Notes: a model not told the origin generated them from the letters alone. Shown: positions 25,603 to 34,700, counted from the stretch's first letter. The stretch is DNA of 64,000 nt from JALQUL01 sp040382935 (GCA_040382935.1 JBEIEP010000001.1:62001-126000), one strand, 5' to 3'. Numbers and translations are program-made.

Positions 25603-26415
25603 ATGTCAGCACAGTTTCTTTTGGGGCGCACCGCCCTGGTCACGGGTTCGGTTCAGGGTATCGGTTTGGCCGTCGCCGTGCGCTTGGCGCAAGCCGGTGC
25701 CAACCTGGTGATTCATGGACTGGCTACCCCTGACCAAGCCCATGCGGTGATGGCCACTGTCAAAGCGGCGGGCGCTGCCGATGTCATGTTCTCAGACGCT
25801 GACGTCAGCAAGCCAGAGGCCATAGGCCAGATGATGGATGGGGCTATTGCCTGGAAGGGCGCTTTGGATATTTTGGTGAACAACGCGGGCATCCAGCACA
25901 CCGCTTCCGTGGTGGACATGCCTGCATCGCGTTGGGACGCCATCATCGCCATCAATTTGTCCAGCGCGTTCCATACCATGCAAAAGGCTTTGCCTGGCAT
26001 GCTGGCGCGTGGCTACGGGCGGGTCATCAACATCGCCTCGGTACACGGTTTGGTGGCTTCGGCCAATAAGGCCCCCTACGTAGCGGCCAAGTTTGGCTTG
26101 GTGGGCTTGTCCAAAGTTGCCGCCCTAGAGTGCGCCGCCGTAGGTAGCCGTGAAAGTGGTGGCGTTACTGTCAACTGCATCGCCCCAGGCTGGACAGAAA
26201 CCGCACTCATCCAACCCCAGATTGAGGCGCGCGCCGCCAAGTACGGCGGTGACCGCAAAGCCGGTGAGCAAGACCTCCTGCGCGAAAAGCAACCCAGCCT
26301 ACGCACATCGGCCCCATCAGAAATCGGCGAAGTCGCCGCCATGCTGTGCCAAACCTGGGCGCACAACATCAACGGGATCACACTTCCAGTGGATGGTGGT
26401 TGGACCTCGCAGTAA
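25603..26415 (+). CDS. 3-hydroxybutyrate dehydrogenase (short-chain dehydrogenase)
   Basis: The 270-residue protein is a short-chain dehydrogenase/reductase with the cofactor motif TGSVQGIG (residues 15-22), NNAG, catalytic serine in IASVHG and the YxxxK in YVAAK. The C-terminal LPVDGGWTSQ and the insert KYGGDRKAGEQDLLREKQPS are typical of D-3-hydroxybutyrate dehydrogenases used to mobilise polyhydroxybutyrate. It would oxidise 3-hydroxybutyrate to acetoacetate with NAD. Other SDR substrates cannot be excluded. It is the last plus-strand gene before convergent dinB. Confidence 0.85.
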   Translation: MSAQFLLGRTALVTGSVQGIGLAVAVRLAQAGANLVIHGLATPDQAHAVMATVKAAGAADVMFSDADVSKPEAIGQMMDGAIAWKGALDILVNNAGIQHTASVVDMPASRWDAIIAINLSSAFHTMQKALPGMLARGYGRVINIASVHGLVASANKAPYVAAKFGLVGLSKVAALECAAVGSRESGGVTVNCIAPGWTETALIQPQIEARAAKYGGDRKAGEQDLLREKQPSLRTSAPSEIGEVAAMLCQTWAHNINGITLPVDGGWTSQ

Positions 26416-26441
26416 GTTTTAAGGTCGTTGCCTTAGGCAAT

Positions 26442-27704
26442 TTACCAAGGCAGCGGCTGCTGATAACCGGCCTCTGCCTCTCGCACCTCTAGGGCTTTTG
26501 ATGCAGTGAGGGCGTCGGTGGTGGGTGTCGTGGCTTCTGCGCCCACCTTGCGCAAATTGGCCACCTTTACCCCTAGCAATCGCAAACGCCGCGACAAATC
26601 TACCCTTGTTAGGCATTGCCCAGCTGCACGGCGTATAGACGCCGCATCGCTCACAAGATGATCTAAGGTCTGGTCCCGCGTCACCCCTTTAAAGTTGTCA
26701 AAGCGCAGCTTGATACCCACCGTTTTTCCCTCGTAACCCTTGGCGCGCAAATCACCGGCCACCTGCTCGCACAAGCGGGTCAAAATAGCCCCCAAACGCG
26801 CCCGGTCGCGCACAGCGTGCAAGTCCGTATCAAAGGTGGTTTCCCGGCTCATGGACACCGGCTCGCTGTGGGTACTCACCGGCCGGTCATCGCGCCCCCA
26901 GGCGGCGTCATTCAGCCACGCACCGTAGCTTTTGCCAAAGTTTTGCACCAGCCACGCCCGCTCCTTAGACGCTAGGTCACCAATCGTTGCAATACCCAAT
27001 TGTTTTAATTTTTCATCGGCCTTGGGTCCAATGCCATTAATTTTGCGGCAGGGCAAGGGCCATACCCGCTCTTGTATCTCGTGGGCCCACAGCACCGTGA
27101 TGCCGTTGGGCTTGTTGAACTCACTGGCCATTTTTGCCAGTAGCTTGTTGGGTGCCACGCCTATGCTGCAGCTCAGGCCGGTTACCGCGGCAATTTCGGC
27201 CTGAATTTTGGCGGCCAGCACCTGGCCCCCGCCATCTTGCCCGCCCGGCACGTCGGTAAAGTCGATATACACCTCGTCAATACCCCGGTCTTCCATCAGA
27301 GGCGCAAACGCCAGAATTTTTGACTTGAACAGGCGCGAGTAGTGCTTGTAGGCCGTAAAGTCCACCGGTAACAAAATCGCCTGCGGGCACAGCTTGGCCG
27401 CTTTCATCAAGCCCATCGCCGACCCCACCCCAAACTGGCGGGCCGCGTAGGTGGCGGTGGTGATAACGCCTCGCCCCACGTAGTCCGCCAGGGTAGGGAA
27501 AAGATGCTGCGCGATCTCGTGCGCTGGGCTATCGCCCACACGCGCCGCAAACGCAAGGTCTGCGGCCCGGCGCGACCCGCCAATCACCACCGGCAAACCT
27601 TTAAGCTGGGGGTAACGCAGCAACTCCACCGACGCATAAAAAGCATCCATATCCAGATGCGCTATGCGCCGTTGCAAGGTGGCGTTGGGGTCGTGGGCAG
27701 TCAC
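26442..27704 (-). CDS. dinB: DNA polymerase IV, Y family
   Basis: Pol IV performs translesion synthesis past minor-groove lesions. The 420 residues include the catalytic palm signature IAHLDMDAFYASVELLR with its first aspartate, the second carboxylate block DEVYIDFTDVPG, the GIAPNK-like SIGVAPNKLLAKMASE segment, a helix-hairpin-helix ING-IGPKADEKLKQLGI and a little-finger domain (SRETTFDTDL onward). No beta-clamp motif is obvious at the C-terminus, though it ends in YQQPLPW, which could be a QLxLF-like variant. I saw no LexA box in the 143-base upstream gap. Confidence 0.95.
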   Translation of the reverse strand: MTAHDPNATLQRRIAHLDMDAFYASVELLRYPQLKGLPVVIGGSRRAADLAFAARVGDSPAHEIAQHLFPTLADYVGRGVITTATYAARQFGVGSAMGLMKAAKLCPQAILLPVDFTAYKHYSRLFKSKILAFAPLMEDRGIDEVYIDFTDVPGGQDGGGQVLAAKIQAEIAAVTGLSCSIGVAPNKLLAKMASEFNKPNGITVLWAHEIQERVWPLPCRKINGIGPKADEKLKQLGIATIGDLASKERAWLVQNFGKSYGAWLNDAAWGRDDRPVSTHSEPVSMSRETTFDTDLHAVRDRARLGAILTRLCEQVAGDLRAKGYEGKTVGIKLRFDNFKGVTRDQTLDHLVSDAASIRRAAGQCLTRVDLSRRLRLLGVKVANLRKVGAEATTPTTDALTASKALEVREAEAGYQQPLPW

Positions 27705-27847
27705 GCCGTAAGTGTAGCCCTAAGGCCCTGCCCGCCCCTGCCATCACCGCAGATTGAGCGCGTACTTGGTAGCTACCCCAATTCCTTTTACGCCAAATTT
27801 CGGTAGGCTTTAACGCTCCAATCCTTGCCCCTGGAGTCCGACATAGC

Positions 27848-29575
27848 ATGGCCAACAACACCACTTCAAACACGCAGCTTCACGACAGCGTATGGCCCAA
27901 GCGATTGCCCAAAACCCTGACACCCGCTGCTTGCTCGCTTTGGCACAACTTGGCCGTTAGTGCGCTGCGTTACCCCGACAAACCTGCCTTGGTTTTTTTC
28001 GATGATGTATTGAGCTATGGCAATGTGCAAAGGCAGGCAGAAAGCTTGGCGGCGCACCTTTGCCAAATGGGCGTACAAAGTGGCGACCGGGTGATTTTGC
28101 TGATGCAAAACTGCCCGCAATGGGTGATTGCGCACTTTGCCATTTTGCGGGCCAACGCGGTGGTGGTACCGGTCAACCCCATGAACAAGGCCGAAGAGCT
28201 GCGCCACTACATTGACGACTCGGGTGCCAAAGTCGCTATCGTGGCCGCCGATCTGGCCGTTGAATTGGCCCTGGCAGACGCCAGTTTGCCCGCCCATCAG
28301 CGCCTGCACCACCTTGTGAGCAGCCATTACAGCGACGCCTTTGACAAAACCACCGTGGCGGGCCTGCCCCCCACCTGGCAGGACTGGCTGGGCACACGCC
28401 ATGCACCACCGCAGTTGACGCAAGGGCAGGTTCACCACTGGCCTGATCTGATGACGCCATCGGGCACCCTACCCGCGCACACCGCGGGGCCGGACGACCT
28501 AGCGGTTTTGCCCTACACCAGCGGCACCACCGGCCTGCCCAAAGGCTGCATGCACACCCACGCCAGCATCATGCACAACGCGGTGGCCACCAACATCTGG
28601 GGCCATGGAACCGTAGAGAGCGTGGTGTTATCGGTGGTCCCCATGTTCCATATTACCGGCATGGTCAGCGTCATGCACACCGCCATCTATGGCTCGGCCA
28701 CGCTGGTCATCATGCCCCGCTGGGACCGTGAACTGGCAGGCCAACTGATTTCGCGCTGGCGCGTTAGCCACTGGACCAATATCCCCACCATGGTGATAGA
28801 CCTGCTGGCAAGTCCCAATTTTGCCAAGTTCGATATGAGCGGCCTGAAATACATAGGCGGCGGTGGCGCAGCCATGCCACAGGCCGTGGCACAACGGCTG
28901 TTTGAGTTGTACGGCCTGCGCTACGCCGAGGGCTACGGCCTGACCGAAACCGCCGCACCGTCCCACAGCAACCCTGTGGAGTGCAGCAAGCAGCAATGCT
29001 TGGGCATCCCCTTTATTGGCGTGGATGCCAGAGTGATTGACCCCATCACCTTGCAAGAACTGCCACAAGGTGAACAGGGCGAAATCATTATCCGTGGCCC
29101 GCAAGTGTTCAAAGGCTACTGGCAGCGCCCAGACGCCACCGCCGATGCATTTATCGAGCACGACGGCCAACGCTTTTTCCGCAGCGGTGACCTAGGCCGT
29201 ATTGACGAAGAGGGCTACTTCTTTATCACCGACCGCCTCAAGCGCATGATTAATGCCAGCGGCTTTAAAGTGTGGCCTGCCGAGGTCGAAGCCCTGATGT
29301 TCAAACACCCCGCCATTCAAGAGGCCTGCATCATCTCAACCGTAGACGCCTACCGGGGTGAGTCCGTTAAAGCAGTGGTGGTACTGCGCAGTGGCTGTGA
29401 GACCACCACAGAAGCCGCCATCGTTGAATGGTGCAAAGACCACATGGCCGCCTACAAATACCCCCGCGTGGTGGAGTTTGTCAGCGCCCTGCCCAAGAGT
29501 GGTTCGGGCAAAGTGATGTGGCGGGCTTTGCAAGAGGCTGAGCATGCCAAGCAACACGCACAAAAAAGTCCCTAA
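27848..29575 (+). CDS. AMP-dependent acyl-CoA synthetase (long-chain fatty acid-CoA ligase type)
   Basis: A second ANL superfamily ligase, 575 residues, distinct from the one in the Liv operon. Key motifs are the P-loop LPYTSGTTGLPKGCMHTH, VPMFHITGMVSVMHT, YAEGYGLTETAAPSHSNP, GDLGRIDEEGYFFITDRLKRMINASGFKVWPAEVE and the C-terminal lysine in LPKSGSGKVMWR. It should form acyl-CoA from a free carboxylic acid in the cytosol. It stands alone between divergent dinB and the AbiE pair, so its substrate cannot be read from context. Confidence 0.9.
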   Translation: MANNTTSNTQLHDSVWPKRLPKTLTPAACSLWHNLAVSALRYPDKPALVFFDDVLSYGNVQRQAESLAAHLCQMGVQSGDRVILLMQNCPQWVIAHFAILRANAVVVPVNPMNKAEELRHYIDDSGAKVAIVAADLAVELALADASLPAHQRLHHLVSSHYSDAFDKTTVAGLPPTWQDWLGTRHAPPQLTQGQVHHWPDLMTPSGTLPAHTAGPDDLAVLPYTSGTTGLPKGCMHTHASIMHNAVATNIWGHGTVESVVLSVVPMFHITGMVSVMHTAIYGSATLVIMPRWDRELAGQLISRWRVSHWTNIPTMVIDLLASPNFAKFDMSGLKYIGGGGAAMPQAVAQRLFELYGLRYAEGYGLTETAAPSHSNPVECSKQQCLGIPFIGVDARVIDPITLQELPQGEQGEIIIRGPQVFKGYWQRPDATADAFIEHDGQRFFRSGDLGRIDEEGYFFITDRLKRMINASGFKVWPAEVEALMFKHPAIQEACIISTVDAYRGESVKAVVVLRSGCETTTEAAIVEWCKDHMAAYKYPRVVEFVSALPKSGSGKVMWRALQEAEHAKQHAQKSP

Positions 29576-29644
29576 CTGATAGCAGTGAAAGTTTACACAC
29601 GCAGTTGTCATGGGAAATGGGAATCAAGAGCAGTGACATGAGAT

Positions 29645-29702
29645 TGTTCCTTTTTTTCGTCAAATTCTTGCAATAGACGAAAAAAAGGAACATACTCGCA
29701 GC
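29645..29702 (+). promoter_or_regulatory. AbiE promoter with 17-bp perfect inverted repeat operator
   Basis: A perfect 17-bp inverted repeat (arms 29645-29661 and 29676-29692, TGTTCC followed by seven T and CGTC, 14-base spacer) ends 10 bases before the abiEi ATG. A possible promoter runs through it: TTGCAA at 29668-29673 and CATACT at 29691-29696, spaced by 17 bases. Known AbiEi antitoxins bind inverted repeats in their own promoter and repress it, so this is most likely the operator. A start of transcription at about 29703 would coincide with the ATG and give a leaderless mRNA. The repeat is seen directly; binding and start site are inferred. Confidence 0.7.
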
Positions 29703-30308
29703 ATGCTCACTGACACCCACACCCTGCGCGTCCTCGATTTGGCCAGCCAGAAGGGACTGCTACGTGCTAGCGATCTGGATGCCATCGCTGCGCCCCGGGT
29801 CGTCCTGACGCGACTGACTGCTGCTGGCGCACTGGAAAGAGTCGGGCACGGCTTGTACCGCCTGCCCAATACGCAGGGATCTGAATTTGAGAGCCTCGCC
29901 ACCGTGGCCACCAAGGTACCGCAAGCCGTGTTCTGCCTGCTGACCGCGCTGCAATTTCACGAGCTCACCACACAACTGCCGCACCAAATATGGATCACCA
30001 TGCCGCGCGGCAGCCACGTGCCATGCATCGCGTATCCACCCGTCAAGATGGTTCAAATGAGTGGCGACGTCTACACGTCGGGCATTGAGGAGCATCTGCG
30101 CGACGGCGCAAAGCTGCGGGTTTACAGCGCAGCAAAGACCGTCGTGGACTGCTTCAAGCACCGCAACAAGATAGGCCTGGACGTGGCGCTGGAGGCGCTG
30201 AAAGAGGTTCGCGTCAAGCGCAAGGCCACTGCGGACGACCTGTGGCGCTACGCCAAGGTCTGCCGCGTGGCCAACGTCATGCGCCCTTACCTGGAGATCG
30301 TTGAATGA
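29703..30308 (+). CDS. abiEi: AbiEi-type antitoxin and transcriptional regulator
   Basis: AbiEi is the antitoxin and autorepressor of type IV AbiE systems that give abortive infection against phage. The 201-residue product has a winged helix-turn-helix at the N-terminus (ASQKGLLRASDLDAIAAPRVVLTRLTAAGALERVGHGLYRL) and the C-terminal antitoxin region with VFCLLTALQFHELTTQLPHQIWITMPRG and the late EALKEVRVKRKATADDLWRYAKVCRVANVMRPYLE. The lysine/arginine-rich C-terminus matches family members. It overlaps abiEii by four bases (ATGA). Confidence 0.93.
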   Translation: MLTDTHTLRVLDLASQKGLLRASDLDAIAAPRVVLTRLTAAGALERVGHGLYRLPNTQGSEFESLATVATKVPQAVFCLLTALQFHELTTQLPHQIWITMPRGSHVPCIAYPPVKMVQMSGDVYTSGIEEHLRDGAKLRVYSAAKTVVDCFKHRNKIGLDVALEALKEVRVKRKATADDLWRYAKVCRVANVMRPYLEIVE

Positions 30309-31156
30309 GTCATATCGCGGCTTCCGTGCGCGCCCGCCTGCTTAATCTTGCTAAGGCACAGGACGTCGACTTCAATCAGATGCTGGTACGTTTCGCGCTG
30401 GAGCGCATCCTCTACCGCCTCTGCCAATCCCAGCACGCGGATCGTTTTCTGCTCAAGGGCGCGCTGCTGTTCAACCTATGGTATGACATGCCGCACCGGG
30501 CTACGCGCGACGCTGACCTGTTGGGCTTTGGTGCAAGTGATCTGGAATCCGTAGCCCAAACCTTCCGCGACATCGCCAGCGTCGCAGTGGACGACGGCAT
30601 CGTGTTCGATCCAGCCTCAGTCGTCACAGAAGAAATTCGCAAGGATGCAGGATACTCCGGGGCACGCATCCTCATCAATGGTGAGTTGGCCAAAGCGCGA
30701 TGCAAGACGCAAATCGACGTTGGCTTCGGCGATGCGGTCACACCAGCCCCGCTAAACTCGGTATACCCGGTGTTGCTGGATGATCTGCCTGCACCTCGCC
30801 TGCGCACCTACCCCGTCTACACCGTCGTCGCGGAAAAGCTCCACGCCATCGCGATTCTGGGCATGACCAACAGCCGATTGAAGGATTACCTCGACTTATC
30901 AGTACTTCTAGAGCGTGAATCCCTGGATATTCATTTGTTAGTGCAAGCGGTGAAAGCCACTTTCGAGCGACGCGGCACCCCCGTGCCCGCCAATCTACCA
31001 GTCGGCATGACCGACGAGTTCGCAAACGACACCTCGCGACAGGCGTTGTGGCATGCCTTCCTCAAAAAGAACAAAATCGCCCACGAACCTTTGGCAGCCG
31101 TCGTATTTCGATTGCGGGCAACCTTGGAACCTGCAATGCACCGTGCAGCTCAATGA
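30305..31156 (+). CDS. abiEii: AbiEii-type nucleotidyltransferase toxin
   Basis: AbiEii toxins are DNA polymerase beta-like nucleotidyltransferases of the DUF1814 group; related toxins modify tRNA acceptor ends. The 283-residue product shows the four family motifs: FLLKGALLFNLWYD, the catalytic RATRDADLLGFG with its two aspartates, VVAEKLHAIAILG and SRLKDYLDLSVLL. All are intact, so the toxin should be active. ATGA overlap with the antitoxin gene is normal for AbiE. The pair is self-contained between housekeeping genes, consistent with a horizontally acquired cassette. Confidence 0.93.
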   Translation: MSHIAASVRARLLNLAKAQDVDFNQMLVRFALERILYRLCQSQHADRFLLKGALLFNLWYDMPHRATRDADLLGFGASDLESVAQTFRDIASVAVDDGIVFDPASVVTEEIRKDAGYSGARILINGELAKARCKTQIDVGFGDAVTPAPLNSVYPVLLDDLPAPRLRTYPVYTVVAEKLHAIAILGMTNSRLKDYLDLSVLLERESLDIHLLVQAVKATFERRGTPVPANLPVGMTDEFANDTSRQALWHAFLKKNKIAHEPLAAVVFRLRATLEPAMHRAAQ

Positions 31157-31202
31157 CGCCTACTTGGCCGGTACAACGGGCATACTCTAATTTAACCAGT
31201 GG

Positions 31203-31751
31203 TCACCCCAAACGCACCGGCGTCACCTCAACTGAACCCGTCTCACTGCTCACCCATACCGTCCCATCCTGCACCGTCACTTGGAACTGCATCCCGCGAG
31301 ATGCCAATTTCTCCAACGCCTTGGCCTGCTCCACATCAATTTGCCAAACCGTAATGTGGCCGGCCCGGGTGAGCTTAGACGCAATGCCCTTCCACCACAC
31401 TGGCGTGCTGTAGGCATAGGTGAACACCGTGACTTTTTCAGCGCGGCCTGCCGCACGCATGAGGCGTTTGTCGTCGGGCTGGCCCACGTCTATCCAGTGG
31501 CGTATAGCGTCGGTGTAGTCGCGGTGCCACAGGGCGGGCTCGTCTACATCCCATAGGTCTTTGGCAAACTCTAGCGAACCCGCCTTGTCATCGCCCGTCA
31601 CGTTCAAGGCGTAGGCCAGCAAACGTATCATCATGCGTTCATCGGTTTCTGAAGGGTGCCTGGCAATGGTGACTTGGTGATCGCCATAAATACCCCTGTC
31701 CATATCGGCGATTTGGAGCTGGGCTTTGTAGATAGTGGCTTTCAATGCCAT
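31203..31751 (-). CDS. YaeQ family protein
   Basis: YaeQ proteins have a PD-(D/E)xK-like fold; E. coli YaeQ was named as a suppressor of RfaH loss but no activity is settled. The 182 residues begin MALKATIYKAQLQIADMDRGIYGDHQVTIARHPSETDERMMIRLLAYAL, the standard family N-terminus, followed by LEFAKDLWDVDEPALWHRDYTDAIRHWIDVGQPDDKRLMRAAGRAEKVTVFTY with the nuclease-like D-x-E-like core, and ends in a KLTRAGHITVWQID-plus-beta strand region. It diverges from the MAPEG gene over a 56-base gap. Confidence 0.93.
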   Translation of the reverse strand: MALKATIYKAQLQIADMDRGIYGDHQVTIARHPSETDERMMIRLLAYALNVTGDDKAGSLEFAKDLWDVDEPALWHRDYTDAIRHWIDVGQPDDKRLMRAAGRAEKVTVFTYAYSTPVWWKGIASKLTRAGHITVWQIDVEQAKALEKLASRGMQFQVTVQDGTVWVSSETGSVEVTPVRLG

Positions 31752-31807
31752 GGGGTTCTTTCAATAAGGAGTGGTGTAGGATAAGCCTACTTTGAAGGAG
31801 ATCCCCT

Positions 31808-32203
31808 ATGTCGATTGCAAAATGGGCCGTATTGGCCGCCTGCTTGTTGCCCATACTCACCGTCGGTAGTGCCAAAGTGGCCCTTGGCCGGCAATCCAGA
31901 AAAAACGGGGGTTACGACAACGAGCACCCGCGTGACTGGGAAAGCAAGTTAACGGGCTGGCATGCCCGGGCACACGCGGCGCAGCTCAACGGCTTCGAGG
32001 CCTTGCCCCTGTTTATCGCGGGTGTCTTATTCGCCCAAATGGGAGGCGGCGACCCGAATACGATTGATATCCTGGCCGTTTCGTTTGTGCTGGTACGCAT
32101 CGTCTACATCGTTACCTACCTAAAAAACCTGGCTACGTTGCGCTCTCTGGTCTGGACGGTGGGTGTAGGCATTTGTGTCGCGCTTTTGATGATGGGTAGC
32201 TAA
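31808..32203 (+). CDS. MAPEG family membrane protein
   Basis: This 131-residue integral membrane protein belongs to the MAPEG superfamily, which includes microsomal glutathione transferases. It has four hydrophobic segments, a KWAVLAACLLPILTVGSAK start, the conserved DNEHPRDWESKLTGWHARAHAAQLNGFEALPLFIAGVLFA block and RIVYIVTYLKNLATLRSLVWTVG. An AAGGAG site lies 7 bases before the ATG, and a short GTAGG/CCTAC inverted repeat at 31776-31790 sits just upstream of it. Substrate unknown. Its 3' end overlaps the convergent hypothetical gene by four bases. Confidence 0.92.
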   Translation: MSIAKWAVLAACLLPILTVGSAKVALGRQSRKNGGYDNEHPRDWESKLTGWHARAHAAQLNGFEALPLFIAGVLFAQMGGGDPNTIDILAVSFVLVRIVYIVTYLKNLATLRSLVWTVGVGICVALLMMGS

Positions 32204-32616
32204 CGCCTGGCCGTTTGGGCACTCACAACAGCCGCATTGCTGGAAAACAGCGCTGCGGCTTTTTCTTTGATTTCTTGTAGCTCCGACGCCGTCACCGAAT
32301 ACTGGCCCGTCGTTTTGTTCACGTGCACAGTGAACTCCACGTCTTTGCCGTGATTAGACAAAATACCACTGGTAAAGTCATAGTCCTCGTGCTCGCAGGG
32401 CAAGCCTTTGATGCCCACGTCGTAGTCCCGGTACTCTACCCGGCGTATTTCGCCACTGGCTAAATCCAGCATCCCCGTAGAGCGAACCACCGCGTCGCCC
32501 ACTTCGTCCACAATTTCAATCGGTAATTTCAAATCCACGCCAGCATCTTTCAAAGGGTTAATCGGTTCCCTAGGATTGTTGCACAGTCCACCTGGGCAGA
32601 CCCCGGTTTCATCCAT
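32200..32616 (-). CDS. Hypothetical protein
   Basis: The 138-residue product is acidic and soluble, with no signal peptide. It begins MDETGVCPGGLCNNPREPINPLKDAGVDLKLPIEIVDEVGDAVVR, contains a CPGGLC and a later GLPCEHEDYDF that together might bind metal, and ends with a helical ELQEIKEKAAALF tail. I do not recognise a family. I chose the ATG at 32616; a TTG at 32655 would add 13 residues. Its 3' end overlaps that of the MAPEG gene by four bases on the opposite strand. The even composition and lack of stops support it as a real gene. Confidence 0.6.
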   Translation of the reverse strand: MDETGVCPGGLCNNPREPINPLKDAGVDLKLPIEIVDEVGDAVVRSTGMLDLASGEIRRVEYRDYDVGIKGLPCEHEDYDFTSGILSNHGKDVEFTVHVNKTTGQYSVTASELQEIKEKAAALFSSNAAVVSAQTARR

Positions 32617-32738
32617 GCAGGCCAAGCCCCTATCCCTTGGACGTGTATGCAGCAATTGCTAAACGGGCGGTAAGATAAGCACTTGTCCTGCCCCCCTCTA
32701 CGGGGTCTCATTCCCGTTTGTCTTTAGCGAGTCTTGTC

Positions 32739-34595
32739 ATGCCCCAATACCGTTCCAAAACCTCTACTGCTGGCCGCAACCAGGCCGGTGCCCGTTCGCT
32801 GTGGCGTGCCACCGGCATGAAAGACGGCGACTTTGACAAACCCATCATCGCCATCTCCAACTCCTTTACCCAGTTTGTGCCGGGCCATGTGCACCTCAAA
32901 GACCTAGGCCAATTGGTGGCCCGCGAGATTGAAGCGGCCGGGGGCGTGGCCAAAGAGTTCAACACCATTGCGGTAGACGATGGCATTGCCATGGGACACG
33001 ACGGCATGCTTTACTCGCTGCCCAGCCGTGACGTGATCGCCGATTCGGTGGAGTACATGGTCAACGCCCACTGCGCCGATGCGTTGGTGTGCATCTCCAA
33101 CTGCGACAAGATTACCCCCGGCATGCTGATGGCTGCTATGCGCCTCAACATCCCCGTGGTGTTTGTCTCGGGTGGCCCCATGGAAGCGGGCAAAGTGCGT
33201 TTGGCCGTACCGGGCACCCAAACCTTTGAGATCAAAAAGCTGGACCTGATCGATGCCATGGTGATGGCCGCTGACCCTAAAGTTTCCGACGCCGACCTAG
33301 CAGAGATTGAACGCTCGGCCTGCCCCACCTGCGGGTCGTGTTCGGGCATGTTTACCGCCAATTCCATGAACTGCTTGGCCGAGGCCTTGGGCTTGGCCCT
33401 GCCCGGCAATGGCACCATTTTGGCCACCCACTCTGACCGCGAAGCTCTGTTCAAGAAAGCGGGCCGCCAAATTGTGGAGCTGTGCCGCCTCCATTACGAA
33501 GGGGGTGACGATCGCCTACTGCCCCGTTCGGTGGGCGTCAAGGGGTTTGAAAACGCCATTGCTTTGGATATTGCGATGGGCGGCTCCACCAACACGATTT
33601 TGCATTTATTGGCCATTGCCAACGAAGCTGAAATCGACTTTACCTTGACAGACATTGACCGCCTCTCGCGCACCGTACCGCAGTTGTGCAAGGTTGCACC
33701 CAACACCAACAAATACCACATTGAAGACGTACACCGCGCAGGCGGCATCATGGCCATTTTGGGTGAGCTGGACCGTGCAGGCATTTTGCACACCGACGTG
33801 CCCACCATACACGCCCCCACCATGAAAGATGCACTGGACCAATGGGACATTGCCCGCCAACCGTCAGATGCCGTTAAAACCTTGTACACCGCAGGTCCAG
33901 GTGGCATCCCCACCCAGGTCGCCTTTAGCCAATCCAGCCGTTGGCCCAGCTTGGATGTGGACAGGACCCACGGATGTATCCGCAGCTTGGAGAACGCGTA
34001 TTCCCTAGAGGGTGGCTTGGCGGTTCTGCGCGGGAACATTTCTGTGGATGGTTGCGTGGTGAAAACCGCCGGGGTGGACGACAACCTGATGGTGTTTGAA
34101 GGCCCCGCCCATGTGGTTGAAAGCCAGGACGAAGCGGTTGAAAACATTTTGGCCGATCAAGTCAAAGCCGGAGACGTTGTGGTGGTGCGCTACGAAGGCC
34201 CCAAGGGCGGCCCTGGCATGCAAGAAATGCTCTACCCCACCAGTTACATCAAGTCAAAGGGCTTGGGCAAAGCCTGCGCTTTGCTCACGGACGGACGCTT
34301 CTCGGGTGGCACCTCGGGTTTGTCGATTGGCCATTGCTCGCCCGAGGCCGCAGCAGGTGGTGCCATTGGCTTAATAAGAAATGGTGACCGCATCCGTATC
34401 GACATCCCACAGCGCCGTATCGACGTTTTGCTGAGTGACGAAGAACTGGCTGCCCGCCGCGCCGAACAAGACAAACTGGGATGGAAGCCCGCACAACCGC
34501 GCCCACGCAAGGTCTCTGCGGCACTTAAAGCCTATGCCTTGTTGGCTACATCGGCCGACAAAGGGGCGGTGCGTGACTTGAGCAAATTGGAATAA
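32739..34595 (+). CDS. ilvD: Dihydroxy-acid dehydratase
   Basis: IlvD dehydrates 2,3-dihydroxy-isovalerate and -methylvalerate in valine, leucine, isoleucine and pantothenate synthesis using an iron-sulfur cluster. The 618 residues include VFVSGGPMEAGKV, the cluster and signature region CISNCDKITPGM, ACPTCGSCSGMFTANSMNCLAEALGLALPGNGT and the C-terminal LLTDGRFSGGTSGLSIGHCSPEAA motif. I start at the ATG at 32739 (MPQYRSKTSTAGRNQAGARSLWRATGM), the family N-terminus; an ATG 21 bases earlier is possible. No leader-peptide attenuator is seen upstream. A strong terminator follows. Confidence 0.97.
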   Translation: MPQYRSKTSTAGRNQAGARSLWRATGMKDGDFDKPIIAISNSFTQFVPGHVHLKDLGQLVAREIEAAGGVAKEFNTIAVDDGIAMGHDGMLYSLPSRDVIADSVEYMVNAHCADALVCISNCDKITPGMLMAAMRLNIPVVFVSGGPMEAGKVRLAVPGTQTFEIKKLDLIDAMVMAADPKVSDADLAEIERSACPTCGSCSGMFTANSMNCLAEALGLALPGNGTILATHSDREALFKKAGRQIVELCRLHYEGGDDRLLPRSVGVKGFENAIALDIAMGGSTNTILHLLAIANEAEIDFTLTDIDRLSRTVPQLCKVAPNTNKYHIEDVHRAGGIMAILGELDRAGILHTDVPTIHAPTMKDALDQWDIARQPSDAVKTLYTAGPGGIPTQVAFSQSSRWPSLDVDRTHGCIRSLENAYSLEGGLAVLRGNISVDGCVVKTAGVDDNLMVFEGPAHVVESQDEAVENILADQVKAGDVVVVRYEGPKGGPGMQEMLYPTSYIKSKGLGKACALLTDGRFSGGTSGLSIGHCSPEAAAGGAIGLIRNGDRIRIDIPQRRIDVLLSDEELAARRAEQDKLGWKPAQPRPRKVSAALKAYALLATSADKGAVRDLSKLE

Positions 34596-34630
34596 GAATC
34601 TGAGAGATTGGGTGCTAGGCCCACTCCAAC

Positions 34631-34666
34631 AAAAAAGCCTGATTGCGCAAGCGATCAGGCTTTTTT
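34631..34666. terminator. Bidirectional intrinsic terminator after ilvD
   Basis: A 10-bp stem GCCTGATTGC/GCGATCAGGC with one G-T pair encloses a GCAA tetraloop, flanked by six A on the left and six T on the right. The structure works on both strands and so can end ilvD transcription (plus) and the cytochrome gene at 34701-35270 (minus). Confidence 0.9.
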
Positions 34667-34700
34667 ATGGGCCTCTAGGGCCTGAGATATTGGGCCAGGG

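Noticed and set aside
27705..27847. LexA box for dinB
   Set aside because: No CTGT-N8-ACAG type site was found in the gap between dinB and the divergent ligase gene.
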